This document shows positions 1 to 8,971 of a stretch of DNA of 64,000 nt, piece after piece. Numbering within the stretch: position 1 is the stretch's first letter; each line of letters opens with the position of its first letter. Source of the stretch: an uncultured Alphaproteobacteria bacterium. GTDB lineage: Bacteria > Pseudomonadota > Alphaproteobacteria > HIMB59 > GCA-002718135. Location: NCBI GenBank assembly GCA_902595855.1, contig CACJRY010000005.1, forward strand, positions 1 through 64,000, read 5' to 3'. The notes below the pieces were generated by a model. It did not search any database. It saw only the letters and a list, made by a program, of their open reading frames with translations, and had not been told where the DNA came from. The position numbers and the translations under genes are program-made.

Positions 1-599
1 TTATAGGTGTTAATGGAAGTGGAAAAACAACAACTATAGGAAAAATTGCAAGTCAAATAAGAGATGAAAATAAAATCTTAATTGCTGCTTGTGATACATT
101 TAGGGCAGCAGCGATTGATCAATTAAAAAGCTGGGCAGATAAAAGCAAAAGTGATTTTTTTTCAGGAAATATCAATCAAGATCCTGCCAGTGTTGCTTTT
201 CAAGCTACTGAAAAATTTAATAAAGAAGATTTTGATTATTTAATCATTGATACAGCAGGAAGATTATCCAATAATACAAATTTAGTAAATCAATTAATTA
301 AGTTAAAAAATGTTGTCTTAAAGATTAATGACAAAACTAAAATTGAAACAATTCTAGTTTTAGATGGGACCAATGGATCAAATATGATCAAACAAGTTGA
401 TATATTTGGTAAAGAATTAGATGTCACAAGTATAATAATTACAAAATTAGATGGTACTGCCAAAGGTGGGGCCTTAATTTCAATTGCAAATAAATACGAA
501 ATACCTATAAGTTACATCGGTCTTGGAGAAAAACCTGAAGACTTAATAAGCTTTAGTGCTAGAAACTTTTCAAGATCAATATTAAATTTGGAAGCGTAA
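1..599 (+). CDS. ftsY: Signal recognition particle receptor FtsY, GTPase domain, 5' truncated by window
   Basis: The reading frame is open from base 3, well before the ORF-track start at 384, so this is the 3' part of a longer gene. It begins in the P-loop (GVNGSGKTTT), continues through DTFRAAA and DTAGR, and reaches TKLDGTAKGG and a GEKPEDL ending. These are the SRP-GTPase G motifs of FtsY, the membrane-associated receptor that docks ribosome-SRP complexes at the Sec translocon. The stop lies 1 base before the yciB start, so the two genes are probably co-transcribed. The missing N-terminus (A and N domains) lies outside the window. Confidence 0.95.
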   Translation, partial: IGVNGSGKTTTIGKIASQIRDENKILIAACDTFRAAAIDQLKSWADKSKSDFFSGNINQDPASVAFQATEKFNKEDFDYLIIDTAGRLSNNTNLVNQLIKLKNVVLKINDKTKIETILVLDGTNGSNMIKQVDIFGKELDVTSIIITKLDGTAKGGALISIANKYEIPISYIGLGEKPEDLISFSARNFSRSILNLEA

Positions 600-600
600 C

Positions 601-1140
601 ATGAAATCAATCTATAAACTTTTAATTGATATAGGACCATTGGCTGTATTTTTTATATTCTATACAAGGAGTGGTTTACAAGCATCAATATTGCCTCTTA
701 TGATTGCAACTGTAATTGCTGTTTTGTTTTCTTACATCCTAGAAAAAAAAATACCTATTATGCCAACGGTTGGAGCTGGAATTGTTTTAATTTTTGGAGG
801 CTTAACAATTTATTTTGATAATGAAATTTTCATTAAAATGAAACCAACTATAATCAATTTAATTTTTGCAATAATTCTCTATGGTGGTATGCTTGTAAAA
901 AAACCTTTGCTTAAAATTTTACTTGGCGCAGCACTACGACTTGAGGAAGAAGGTTGGAGAATACTTACTTACCGCTGGATAGGTTTTTTTATTGCACTTG
1001 CAGTCCTAAATGAAATTGTTTGGAGAACACAGACAACAGATATATGGGTAAATTTTAAAGTTTTTGGAATTTTACCAATTACTTTTATTTTTACGATGAC
1101 TCAATTTCCATTAATAAAAAAACATCAAATTGATGATTAA
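601..1140 (+). CDS. yciB: Inner membrane-spanning protein YciB (septation protein A family)
   Basis: This 179-aa protein has about five to six hydrophobic segments and an N-terminus (LLIDIGPLAVFFIFY) typical of the YciB/IspZ family. It also has the family's conserved stretch around EEGWRILTYRWIGFF. Members are inner-membrane proteins linked to cell envelope integrity and division; the molecular role is not settled. It starts 1 base after ftsY, which suggests an operon. Its stop codon shares the four bases TTAA with the stop of the opposing pgk gene. Confidence 0.9.
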   Translation: MKSIYKLLIDIGPLAVFFIFYTRSGLQASILPLMIATVIAVLFSYILEKKIPIMPTVGAGIVLIFGGLTIYFDNEIFIKMKPTIINLIFAIILYGGMLVKKPLLKILLGAALRLEEEGWRILTYRWIGFFIALAVLNEIVWRTQTTDIWVNFKVFGILPITFIFTMTQFPLIKKHQIDD

Positions 1141-2333
1141 CTTAAATTATTCTCTCTTAACGCTATAACTCCTGGAGATTGATTGCCCTCCAACCATTCT
1201 AAAAATGCACCTCCAGCGTTAGAGATATAATCAAAACCATCTTCAGCATTTGCATTCTTTATTGCAGAAAGAGTATCTCCTCCGCCAGCAAGAGCATTAA
1301 TACCAAATTGCTTTACATTTTGTTTGATGTTTAGAGCAATTTCATTTGTTGCTCTTTCATATGATTTATATTCAAAAGCTCCAACAGGACCATTCCATAG
1401 AACCATTTTTGAATTCTTGATTTCTTGATTAATCAAAGTAGTAGTTTTTGTTCCTAGATCTAAAATCATATAGTTTTTTGAAATATTATTAATATCAAAC
1501 TCTAATGGCTCTCTATCTTCAATACTTTTTCCACAAATAACATCCAACGGGAGAATTAATTTACAATTAAACTGTGTAGCTTTTGTTTGAATATCTTTTG
1601 CCACTTCAACCAAATCTTGTTCAACTAATGATTTACCTACCATTATATCTTTTGATAATAAAAATGTATTAGCCATGGCCCCGCCAATAACAACACAGTT
1701 AAACTGTTGTATCAAATTATTTAACAGGTTAATTTTTGTCGAGATCTTAGAGCCTCCAACAATAGCTAAATTTGGTTTTTGGGAATTTTCTAAAAATTTG
1801 CTTATGTGTTCTATTTCTCTAATTAAGTGATTTCCAGCAACAGCTGGTATATATTTTGCAAAACCTGTAATTGATGTATGGTTTCTGTGAGAGGCAGAAA
1901 AAGCATCGTTTACGTAAACATCAAATAAACTGCTAACATTTTTTGCAAAATCCCAGTCTATTTTTTCTTCACCTTTTTCAAATCTAATATTTTCAATAAG
2001 GCAAACTTCACCTGATTTCATCTCGTAAAATTTTTTACTTATATTTTCTTTTTGAAGGTTTTTTAAAAAATGAATTTTTTCAATTTCTAGAATTTCTGAC
2101 AGAGAGGAAAGAATAAATTCTAAAGAATACTCTTCTATAACTTCTCCCTTAGGCCTTCCAAAATGAGCCAATATAAAAATTTTGTTTTTATTTTCTATGA
2201 GGATGTCTATGGACGATTTGATAGCTAAAATTCTTGATGAGTCAGTAATTACCCCATTTAAAACAGGGACATTTAAGTCAGCTCTAAATAATACCTTTTT
2301 ATTATTTACTTTATAATTGCTTAGATTTTTCAT
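1137..2333 (-). CDS. pgk: Phosphoglycerate kinase
   Basis: Glycolytic and gluconeogenic enzyme that transfers phosphate between 1,3-bisphosphoglycerate and ADP. FRADLNVP near the N-terminus, the HFGRPKG substrate loop, NDAFSASHR, a GGSKIS-type nucleotide site, WNGPVGAFE and the C-terminal GGGDTLSA all match PGK. The ORF track starts at a TTG (2345); an ATG four codons in (2333) gives 398 aa, close to the usual length, and is preferred. The gene stands alone, convergent with yciB with interlocking stops, and about 140 bp from divergent gcrA. Confidence 0.97.
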   Translation of the reverse strand: MKNLSNYKVNNKKVLFRADLNVPVLNGVITDSSRILAIKSSIDILIENKNKIFILAHFGRPKGEVIEEYSLEFILSSLSEILEIEKIHFLKNLQKENISKKFYEMKSGEVCLIENIRFEKGEEKIDWDFAKNVSSLFDVYVNDAFSASHRNHTSITGFAKYIPAVAGNHLIREIEHISKFLENSQKPNLAIVGGSKISTKINLLNNLIQQFNCVVIGGAMANTFLLSKDIMVGKSLVEQDLVEVAKDIQTKATQFNCKLILPLDVICGKSIEDREPLEFDINNISKNYMILDLGTKTTTLINQEIKNSKMVLWNGPVGAFEYKSYERATNEIALNIKQNVKQFGINALAGGGDTLSAIKNANAEDGFDYISNAGGAFLEWLEGNQSPGVIALRENNLS

Positions 2334-2423
2334 TATTTCTGACAAATTATATTAAAAATACATGTTATTTATTGGTTTTTTATAAAAAATCCCAGTTTTT
2401 TCTTTTAGCAGTTACATATTTAG

Positions 2424-2429
2424 TATAAT
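2424..2429 (+). promoter_or_regulatory. Perfect -10 box upstream of gcrA
   Basis: TATAAT stands 48 bases before the gcrA ATG in the pgk/gcrA divergent spacer. No good -35 hexamer is seen 16-18 bases upstream, so the call rests on the -10 box and its position. A purine-rich AAAGGA ribosome site follows, 7 bases before the ATG. Confidence 0.4.
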
Positions 2430-2476
2430 GGTGTTGTTGAATACTACTATATGTAGATAATTTTAAAGGATAAATT

Positions 2477-2950
2477 ATGCCTTGGGATGACAACAATGTT
2501 TCAAAACTAAGAGAGCTATGGGATCAAGGTTTACCTACGGCTCAAATAGGAAAGCTTCTTGGTTTTACAAAAAATGCTGTAGTTGGAAAAGCTCACAGGA
2601 TTGGTCTTGAAAGAAGGCCGTCGCCAATAAGACGAACATCAGTAAAGCCAGATAGAAAAAAAGCAAGGTCACCGATAATTCCAAAACTTAACTTCGAAGT
2701 CACAAAAGATGAAGTTAAAGAAAAAGTAGCTCCTCGACAGAATTTTCAACCAGTAGTAAAAAACTTATTTACCAAAAATGTAAAAAGAGGCTGTGAATGG
2801 CCTGAGGGTCATCCAGATGAGGCTGATTTCAAATTTTGTGGTAAAGAAAGATTCGACGATAAACCATACTGCATTGAACATTGCGCTGTTGCCTACGTTA
2901 TACCTGAAAAAGAAGAATCAGAAAAACAACAGATTGTTCAAAGAGCTTAA
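2477..2950 (+). CDS. gcrA: GcrA cell cycle regulator
   Basis: This 157-aa protein opens with PWDDNNVSKLRELWDQG and a helix-turn-helix (TAQIGKLLGFTKNAVVGKAHRIGL) typical of GcrA. A basic linker and a cysteine-containing C-terminal domain (CEWPEG to YCIEHCAVAY) follow. In Caulobacter GcrA binds sigma-70 RNA polymerase and activates promoters carrying CcrM-methylated GANTC. Its presence is an alphaproteobacterial marker. The gene appears monocistronic, with a -10 box upstream. I saw no GANTC site close to its own promoter. Confidence 0.93.
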   Translation: MPWDDNNVSKLRELWDQGLPTAQIGKLLGFTKNAVVGKAHRIGLERRPSPIRRTSVKPDRKKARSPIIPKLNFEVTKDEVKEKVAPRQNFQPVVKNLFTKNVKRGCEWPEGHPDEADFKFCGKERFDDKPYCIEHCAVAYVIPEKEESEKQQIVQRA

Positions 2951-3001
2951 TTTTTAATAGATTAGTTTTTTTAAACTGCTAGGTTCATTTATCTAATTTT
3001 T

Positions 3002-4249
3002 ATGAACCAAAAAAATACAAGTATTTTTACCCCCGTACTAGTAGGTGGAAGTCTAATTTTATTGATTAGTTTTGCTATACGTTCTACCTTTGGTCTTTTT
3101 CAGATACCAATCGCAGAAGAGTTTTTATGGGCTAGATCAGAATTTTCAATGGCAATAGCTATTCAAAATTTAGCATGGGGAATTGGAACGCCTATATTTA
3201 GTGCCTTTGCTGAAAAATTTGGAGACAGAAAGGCTATAACTTTAGGATTGGTTTTGTATGCTGTTGGAGTTTTTATAAGTAGCTCAGCCTCTTCTCCTGA
3301 GGCACATCAATTTCTTAATGTTCTAATTGGTTTTGGAATCGCTGGAAGTGGTTTTGGACCGATACTAGCAGTGGTTGGAAGAACTGCATCTCCTGAGAAA
3401 AGATCTTTAGCCTTAGGTATTACAACAGCAGCTGGATCAGCCGGGCAAGTAGTAGGGCCGCCATTTGCTGCAGGACTTCTTGATGTTATGCCTTGGTCAT
3501 CAGTTTTTGTTGTTTTTGCGATAATTAGTATTTTGACAATTGTACTAGTTCCTCTTTTAAAATCTGAACAAAAGATTTCAAAAAAAGAAGTTGAGTCAAA
3601 TCTTAGTGATGCTCTCAAAGATGCTTTCAAAGATCCCACATATACAATGCTTTTTTTAGGATTTTTTTCTTGTGGTTTTCAGTTAGCTTTCATCACTGCT
3701 CATTTTCCAGCTTTCATTGCAGAAGCAAGTAGCCCAATTATACAGGGTAGCTTAATTAGCATTGTTTGTAATTCTGTTGCTTCTTTAGGAGCATTATCAA
3801 TTGCTTTAATTGGGCTGTTTAATATCATTGGTTCAATTGCAGCAGGTGCAATGGGGAAATATTATACAAAAAAATACTTATTATCCATTATTTATGCAGG
3901 TCGAACAATTGCTGCAATTGCATTTATAATGTTGCCGATTACACCGACGTCTGTGGTTGTGTTTTCGATAGTGATGGGTTCTTTGTGGCTTGCAACAGTT
4001 CCATTAACTTCCGGAATAATAGGATATATTTATGGACTGAAATTTATGGGCACCTTATATGGAATAGTTTTTTTATCTCATCAGATTGGTTCATTTGTTG
4101 GTGTATGGTTAGGTGGATTATTTTATGATATATATGGAAGTTACGATATTGTCTGGTGGGTAGGAATTGGTGTAGGGGCATTTTCTGCAATAATTCATTT
4201 ACCAGTGAAAGAAAAACCTTTAGCTGAACGAAAATTAATTAGTGCCTAA
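3002..4249 (+). CDS. Major facilitator superfamily transporter
   Basis: A 415-aa protein with about twelve hydrophobic segments and an MFS loop-2 signature (GTPIFSAFAEKFGDRKAITLG). A second cytoplasmic repeat follows the central hydrophilic loop (about residues 190-210, KSEQKISKKEVESN). The general look (RSTFGLFQIPIAEEF, a glycine-rich fifth helix) resembles the monocarboxylate/oxalate-formate subgroup, but the substrate cannot be read from sequence. It starts 50 bases after gcrA and ends 55 bases before the SDR gene. Confidence 0.85.
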   Translation: MNQKNTSIFTPVLVGGSLILLISFAIRSTFGLFQIPIAEEFLWARSEFSMAIAIQNLAWGIGTPIFSAFAEKFGDRKAITLGLVLYAVGVFISSSASSPEAHQFLNVLIGFGIAGSGFGPILAVVGRTASPEKRSLALGITTAAGSAGQVVGPPFAAGLLDVMPWSSVFVVFAIISILTIVLVPLLKSEQKISKKEVESNLSDALKDAFKDPTYTMLFLGFFSCGFQLAFITAHFPAFIAEASSPIIQGSLISIVCNSVASLGALSIALIGLFNIIGSIAAGAMGKYYTKKYLLSIIYAGRTIAAIAFIMLPITPTSVVVFSIVMGSLWLATVPLTSGIIGYIYGLKFMGTLYGIVFLSHQIGSFVGVWLGGLFYDIYGSYDIVWWVGIGVGAFSAIIHLPVKEKPLAERKLISA

Positions 4250-4304
4250 ATCAAAAAATTTTTGTTAGTAGATATTATGACATCTAATATAATAAAAAAA
4301 TAAA

Positions 4305-5003
4305 ATGAAAAAAACAGCCGTATTTATAGCTGCAGGAAGTGGAATGGGCGCTGCCGCAGCAAAACATCTATCATCAAAAGGTTTTGATATTGCAATTATG
4401 TCTTCATCTGGCAAAGGTGAAAAATTAGCCAGAGAATTAGGTGGTTTTGGATTTACTGGTTCAAACTTAATCACAAAGGATATTGAAATATTTTTTAAAA
4501 AAGTTTTGAGTGAATTTAATAAAATAGATGTTTTAATAAACAGTGCTGGACATGGGCCCAAAGGAGATGTTTTAGAATTAAAAGATGAAGATTGGATTAA
4601 GGGTATGGAGGTATACCTGTTAAACGTCATTCGATCATCAAGAATAGTCACACCAATAATGCAAAAGCAAAATAATGGTTCCATAATAAACATTTCTACT
4701 TTTGCCGCCTTTGAGCCAGAAAAATCATTTCCAACATCAGGGGTATTTAGATCTGGTCTGGCTAGTTTTACTAAACTTTATGCAGATAAATATGCACAAT
4801 ATAATATTAGAATGAATAATATTTTACCCGGATTTATAGATAGCTTGCCTGAAAAAGAAGAATTCTTAAAACGCATACCACTTAAGCGATATGGTAAAGT
4901 AGGTGAAATTTCATCTGTAGTTGAGATATTAGCCTCAGATGGAGGGGCATATATTACTGGACAGAATATTCGTGTTGATGGTGGAATCACGCGCTCTGTT
5001 TAA
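4305..5003 (+). CDS. SDR-family protein lacking the YxxxK catalytic pair
   Basis: This 232-aa Rossmann protein has a nucleotide-binding glycine motif (AAGSGMG, residues 9-15), NSAGHG at the NNAG position (79-84) and INIS carrying the usual active-site serine. The stretch aligned to the catalytic YxxxK reads S145-GVF-R149, so both tyrosine and lysine are replaced. The C-terminal ITGQNIRVDGG is classical for SDRs. The stop is 2 bases before panB, so the two are likely co-expressed. A reductase role in the pantoate branch is only an inference from that neighbour; a non-catalytic role is equally open. Confidence 0.85.
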   Translation: MKKTAVFIAAGSGMGAAAAKHLSSKGFDIAIMSSSGKGEKLARELGGFGFTGSNLITKDIEIFFKKVLSEFNKIDVLINSAGHGPKGDVLELKDEDWIKGMEVYLLNVIRSSRIVTPIMQKQNNGSIINISTFAAFEPEKSFPTSGVFRSGLASFTKLYADKYAQYNIRMNNILPGFIDSLPEKEEFLKRIPLKRYGKVGEISSVVEILASDGGAYITGQNIRVDGGITRSV

Positions 5004-5005
5004 AA

Positions 5006-5800
5006 ATGTTAAATATTAATTATAAAAAATTATTATTAAAAAAAAATAAAATACCTATTACATGCTTAACTGCCTACTCAAAACCTACTGCTAATTTATT
5101 AGATGGTAAAGTTGATTTAATATTAGTTGGTGACTCGCTAGGAACTACTTTGTATGGAATGAAAAACACCAGAGGTGTTACAATTGAGATGATGAAGAAT
5201 CATGGAAAGGCAGTAGTCAAAAATACAAAATCTTCAATGACTATTGTCGATATGCCTTACAACACATACAGAAATAAGAGAGAAGCGTTAAAGAATGCTA
5301 AAGAATTAATTGCTTTTACAAAGGCCGATTTTCTTAAAATTGAAACAGATAAAAAAAATATTCAAATAGTAAAATATTTGTCAGATAATGAAATTAAAGT
5401 TGTATCACATATCGGAGTAACTCCTCAAAAGTTTTCAGATTTTAAAAAAATTAAAAGTGTTGGTAAACAAACTAAAGATGCTCAGAGACTATTAAATTTA
5501 GCAATTGAACTTGAGAGTGCTGGTTCAAAATTGATTGTGCTAGAATGTATTTATGAAACAGTAGCAAAGAAAATTACAAACATATTGTCTATTCCAACTA
5601 TTGGAATTGGATCCTCTAAATATTGTGATGGACAAGTTTTAGTAATTGATGATATTTTAAATTTTAATTCAAATATAAAAAAACCAAAATTTGTAAAACA
5701 CTTTACTAACATTGAAGAAAATATTTCTAAGGCAATTAATAATTTTGTCAAAAGTGTAAAAAAGAAAAAATTTCCATTAAGAAAACACTCTTATAAATAG
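5006..5800 (+). CDS. panB: 3-methyl-2-oxobutanoate hydroxymethyltransferase (ketopantoate synthesis)
   Basis: First step of pantothenate (vitamin B5) synthesis: a one-carbon unit from methylene-tetrahydrofolate is added to 2-oxoisovalerate. The 264-aa sequence has the PanB motifs ITCLTAYSKPTA, VDLILVGDSLGTTLYG with the Mg-binding aspartate, VVSHIGVTPQ, and IPTIGIGSSKYCDGQVLV near the C-terminus. It is coupled to the upstream SDR gene. No panC or panE is in the window. A folate C1 gene (folD) occurs elsewhere in the window. Confidence 0.95.
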   Translation: MLNINYKKLLLKKNKIPITCLTAYSKPTANLLDGKVDLILVGDSLGTTLYGMKNTRGVTIEMMKNHGKAVVKNTKSSMTIVDMPYNTYRNKREALKNAKELIAFTKADFLKIETDKKNIQIVKYLSDNEIKVVSHIGVTPQKFSDFKKIKSVGKQTKDAQRLLNLAIELESAGSKLIVLECIYETVAKKITNILSIPTIGIGSSKYCDGQVLVIDDILNFNSNIKKPKFVKHFTNIEENISKAINNFVKSVKKKKFPLRKHSYK

Positions 5801-5813
5801 TCAATTTAATTAC

Positions 5814-6434
5814 TTAAACTTTTAATGATTTAATTTCACCTGAACTTATATCGTATATTAAACCATAAATAGAAAGCTTTTTATTATTAATCATTTTTTT
5901 TACTATTGGAAATTTAATCAAATTATGAATAGACACTCTTATGTTTTCTTCCCCAAGAAAATTAACTTGATTTTCTATTGATAATTTTTTTGGAATATTT
6001 TCAAATGCAGTCTCAAGATTAGCCAACCAATTATTTATAAATTGATATTTTTTGTTTTTACCTTTCAGATGTTGATAATGAGCAGCTTTAATTCCACCAC
6101 AATTTGTGTGACCTAAAACAATAAGATTTGGCACTTTAAGTTCCTTTAAGGCATATTCTATTGCAGCAAAGGTCGAGCAATCATTTTTTGATGATTTATA
6201 TGGTGGCACTACATTTGCAATGTTACGATGTATAAAAAAATCTCCTTCTTTAGCCATAAAAATAGAAGTAACATTTACCCTTGAGTCACAACAGGCAATA
6301 ATCATTGCTTTGGGTTTTTGCCCAAATTTAGCAAGTTTTTTTATTAGATTTGCATTTTGTAAATAGGTTGTAGATTTCCAAAGATTATATCTGTTAATTA
6401 AAAATTTTGGCAAAAGGGTTTTTTGATTCTTCAT
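5814..6434 (-). CDS. can: Beta-class carbonic anhydrase
   Basis: Interconverts CO2 and bicarbonate with a zinc centre. Zinc ligands are visible as C49 and the D50/R52 dyad in ACCDSR, with H109 and C112 in GHTNCGG; GDFFIHRNIAN is the other conserved block. The 206-aa length is normal. There is no signal peptide, so it is probably cytoplasmic, supplying bicarbonate to carboxylases or recycling CO2. It is a single gene, convergent with panB with a 13-base gap. Confidence 0.93.
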   Translation of the reverse strand: MKNQKTLLPKFLINRYNLWKSTTYLQNANLIKKLAKFGQKPKAMIIACCDSRVNVTSIFMAKEGDFFIHRNIANVVPPYKSSKNDCSTFAAIEYALKELKVPNLIVLGHTNCGGIKAAHYQHLKGKNKKYQFINNWLANLETAFENIPKKLSIENQVNFLGEENIRVSIHNLIKFPIVKKMINNKKLSIYGLIYDISSGEIKSLKV

Positions 6435-6529
6435 AAATAATACAAGAATTTCAATTTATATTAACAAATTATTGTAGGCAAGTAATTAGCAGTATAATTA
6501 GCTTTTTGTTTTATAAAAATAATTTGATC

Positions 6530-7516
6530 ATGAAAGATGTTTTAGAACGAAAATTTTGTGTTGCTCCGATGATGGGGTATACGACTCCTTATGCAAGAAA
6601 TTTATATAGGATAATGTCAAAAAAAGCTTTTTTATTCTCTGAAATGATTGCAACAAAAACTTTAATTCACTCTAAAAATACTCACTCCATAATAGCTAAT
6701 GATAACCAAAATCCTATTGCGATGCAAGTAGGTGGCTCAGATTATCATGATTTGAAAAAGTGCTCAAATATAGCTTATGAATTAAATTATAATGAAATAA
6801 ATTTAAATGTAGGATGCCCAAGTAAAGCTGTGCAAAAAGGTAGCTTTGGCGCATGTTTAATGCAAGATAAAAATCTAGTTAAAAATTGTTTGAGCGCGAT
6901 GCACATAAATAAAAATATTGAGGTTTCAATTAAATGTAGGATTGGGATTGGAAGAAATTTTAATTACGATTATTTTGAAGAGTTTATTGATGAAATTTTA
7001 AAAAGCGGTATCAAAATTGTATATGTTCATGCAAGAAATGCTATTTTAAATGGCTTCAGTCCTAAAGATAATAGAAATATTCCACCATTGAATTATGGTT
7101 TTGTAAGCAAAATAAAGCAAAAATATCCTGATATTAATTTTATATTGAACGGTGGAATAGATACTATTCAGAAAGCTATCGATTTATCTAAAATATATGA
7201 TGGAATTATGGTGGGTAGATTAATTCAAAATAATCCTTTTTGTTTAAAAAATATTGATACATTATTTTTTAACGGTCAATCTTCATATAAAGTTTCAGAG
7301 GATACAATTATTGAGTATTTTAATTATATTAAACCAAAAATAGGGACTGATAGTATTTACAGGTTGTTAAGCCCACTTCTAAATATATTTTTTGGAGTAG
7401 CAAATGGAAAAAAATTTAAGATTGATATTCATACAAATATGAAAAGTAATAATTTTGCAAAGTTAGAAGAAATATTTCTCAGTTTTGTGAAAGAAAAAAG
7501 CCTTTTAATAAACTAA
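6530..7516 (+). CDS. dusA: tRNA-dihydrouridine synthase A
   Basis: FMN enzyme that reduces uridines in the tRNA D-loop. FCVAPMMGYTTPYAR, SEMIATKTLIH, NLNVGCPSKAVQKGSFGACLM (with the active-site cysteine in NVGCPS), CRIGIG and NGGIDT match the DusA branch. The ORF track begins at a TTG (6506). The ATG at 6530 starts just ahead of the conserved core, gives 328 aa and is preferred. The stop overlaps that of pagL by 4 bases. It is divergent from the carbonic anhydrase gene. Confidence 0.93.
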   Translation: MKDVLERKFCVAPMMGYTTPYARNLYRIMSKKAFLFSEMIATKTLIHSKNTHSIIANDNQNPIAMQVGGSDYHDLKKCSNIAYELNYNEINLNVGCPSKAVQKGSFGACLMQDKNLVKNCLSAMHINKNIEVSIKCRIGIGRNFNYDYFEEFIDEILKSGIKIVYVHARNAILNGFSPKDNRNIPPLNYGFVSKIKQKYPDINFILNGGIDTIQKAIDLSKIYDGIMVGRLIQNNPFCLKNIDTLFFNGQSSYKVSEDTIIEYFNYIKPKIGTDSIYRLLSPLLNIFFGVANGKKFKIDIHTNMKSNNFAKLEEIFLSFVKEKSLLIN

Positions 7517-8043
7517 AAAGGTTTCTGATAAGAAAAGCTAATTATTTCAACACCAGGATTTTTATTACCAATGTTTGCATTAGAAATATGACCAAGCGAT
7601 ACACCAATTCTATCTTCATTTTTTAATTGATAGCTTATTTCTAAGGTGGTTCTAAACTCTAACTTGTTGCCTAATTTTTTTCCATCTCCATCATCATAGT
7701 AGCCAACACCAAAGCTTGGTGTAAAATTCCATTCATTGGCATTTCCTATTAATAGTTTTCCTAAATTATCCTCTAAATAGATACCCCCCAAAACATAAAG
7801 GGCGGAGTCAGTAGTTACTTCTATACCAGCAAAAGGTTTTAAATAAAAAAAATTATCTTCCTCAGGTCCAATGTCAAGCAATGTATTGTCGAAGCGTCTT
7901 TCAAATCTAATATCTGTAGCATAATTAGAAGATGAGCCATCAAATTTTACATCATATATACCAACCCCAAAAACATCATAACCTTGAGCAGATAAAAAAG
8001 AGGTTTTAAGAAAAACAAATAGAATAAGTAAAAAACGAAACAT
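7513..8043 (-). CDS. pagL: Lipid A 3-O-deacylase, PagL family
   Basis: A 176-aa protein with a signal peptide (cleavage near SAQGYD) and alternating beta-strand pattern ending in aromatic F, as in small outer-membrane barrels. The C-terminal block GHISNANIGNKNPGVE carries H152, S154 and E166 with the same spacing as the PagL catalytic triad, plus the conserved asparagines. PagL removes the 3-O acyl chain of lipid A at the outer membrane. It lies last in the minus-strand run, 31 bases after rpoH. Confidence 0.85.
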   Translation of the reverse strand: MFRFLLILFVFLKTSFLSAQGYDVFGVGIYDVKFDGSSSNYATDIRFERRFDNTLLDIGPEEDNFFYLKPFAGIEVTTDSALYVLGGIYLEDNLGKLLIGNANEWNFTPSFGVGYYDDGDGKKLGNKLEFRTTLEISYQLKNEDRIGVSLGHISNANIGNKNPGVEIISFSYQKPF

Positions 8044-8074
8044 ATGAGAACTTTATTTGATAGAGATTAAAGTA

Positions 8075-8938
8075 TCAAATAAAAAATTCTTTATTTTGTT
8101 GAGAAATTTCTAGAATTGTTGTTTGTAACTTTTCAAGAGCTTTAGTTTCAATTTGCCTTACTCTCTCTTTGCTTATCTTAAGCATTTTACCAAGTTCATC
8201 GAGAGTAATACTTTTTTCTCGTAGTTTCCTTAACTTGATAATTGTTCTCTCACGCTCATTAAGAGTCAGGATGGCCTTGTGCAAAAAGTCTTTTTTAATT
8301 TTTCCATCATTAAAACTCTGAAAAGACTCTTCAGGGTTTAATCCTTCATCTTCAAGAAGGCTCATAAGGTCATTTTCTGAATCATTGTCAATTTTCTGAT
8401 TAAGGAATACATCTCCCCCACTTAATCTCGACTCCATGTTTTGTACTTCAAAAGTTTTAACATTTAACATTTCTGAAACTTTATTAATTTCTTTTTGACC
8501 CATGAAATCAGAAGAGACATCGGATATTTGTTGCTTAATTTTTCTCAAATTAAAAAAAAGTGCTTTTTGAGAGGCTGTAGAGCCAGTTTTTACAACTGAC
8601 CAATTTTTCAAAATATAGTCTTGAATTGATGCTCTTATCCACCATGATGCATAAGTCGATAACCTAAAATCCTTTGAAATATCAAATTTATCTAATGCAT
8701 GCATTATTCCAAGAACGCCTTCATGTATAAGGTCATCCAGTGGCAAACCGTAACTTTTATATTTCCTGGCATAAGATACTGCTAATCTCAGATAAGCATT
8801 TAGTATAATCTGAAGAGATTTAGATTCTCTGTTTTTTCTCCATTTTTCTATGTGATAGAACTCTTCTTTCTTATCAAGAATTTTGGATCTCTTGGAGAAC
8901 TCAACTAGGTTATTAGATATTAATGTTTTTAAAGTCAT
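8075..8938 (-). CDS. rpoH: Heat-shock sigma factor RpoH (sigma-32)
   Basis: A 287-aa group-3 sigma factor. Region 2 is intact (LRLAVSYARKYKSYGLPLDDLIHEG, FRLSTYASWWIRASIQDYI). It is followed by the RpoH-specific segment SQKALFFNLRKIK, and a region 4.2 helix-turn-helix lies at the C-terminus (SITLDELGKMLKISKERVRQIE). It directs polymerase to chaperone and protease promoters. It sits 33 bases after the degenerate phosphatase gene and ahead of pagL. No thermosensor structure is obvious upstream. Confidence 0.94.
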   Translation of the reverse strand: MTLKTLISNNLVEFSKRSKILDKKEEFYHIEKWRKNRESKSLQIILNAYLRLAVSYARKYKSYGLPLDDLIHEGVLGIMHALDKFDISKDFRLSTYASWWIRASIQDYILKNWSVVKTGSTASQKALFFNLRKIKQQISDVSSDFMGQKEINKVSEMLNVKTFEVQNMESRLSGGDVFLNQKIDNDSENDLMSLLEDEGLNPEESFQSFNDGKIKKDFLHKAILTLNERERTIIKLRKLREKSITLDELGKMLKISKERVRQIETKALEKLQTTILEISQQNKEFFI

Positions 8939-8971
8939 TTATTAATTTATACGCATAAAAATAACTTTGGA

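Noticed and set aside
384-599. 71-aa ORF as a separate gene
   Set aside because: It is only the end of the ftsY frame, which is open from the first bases of the window.
3307-3639. 110-aa minus-strand ORF inside the MFS gene
   Set aside because: Antisense shadow of a clear transporter gene; composition is low-complexity and no motif is seen.
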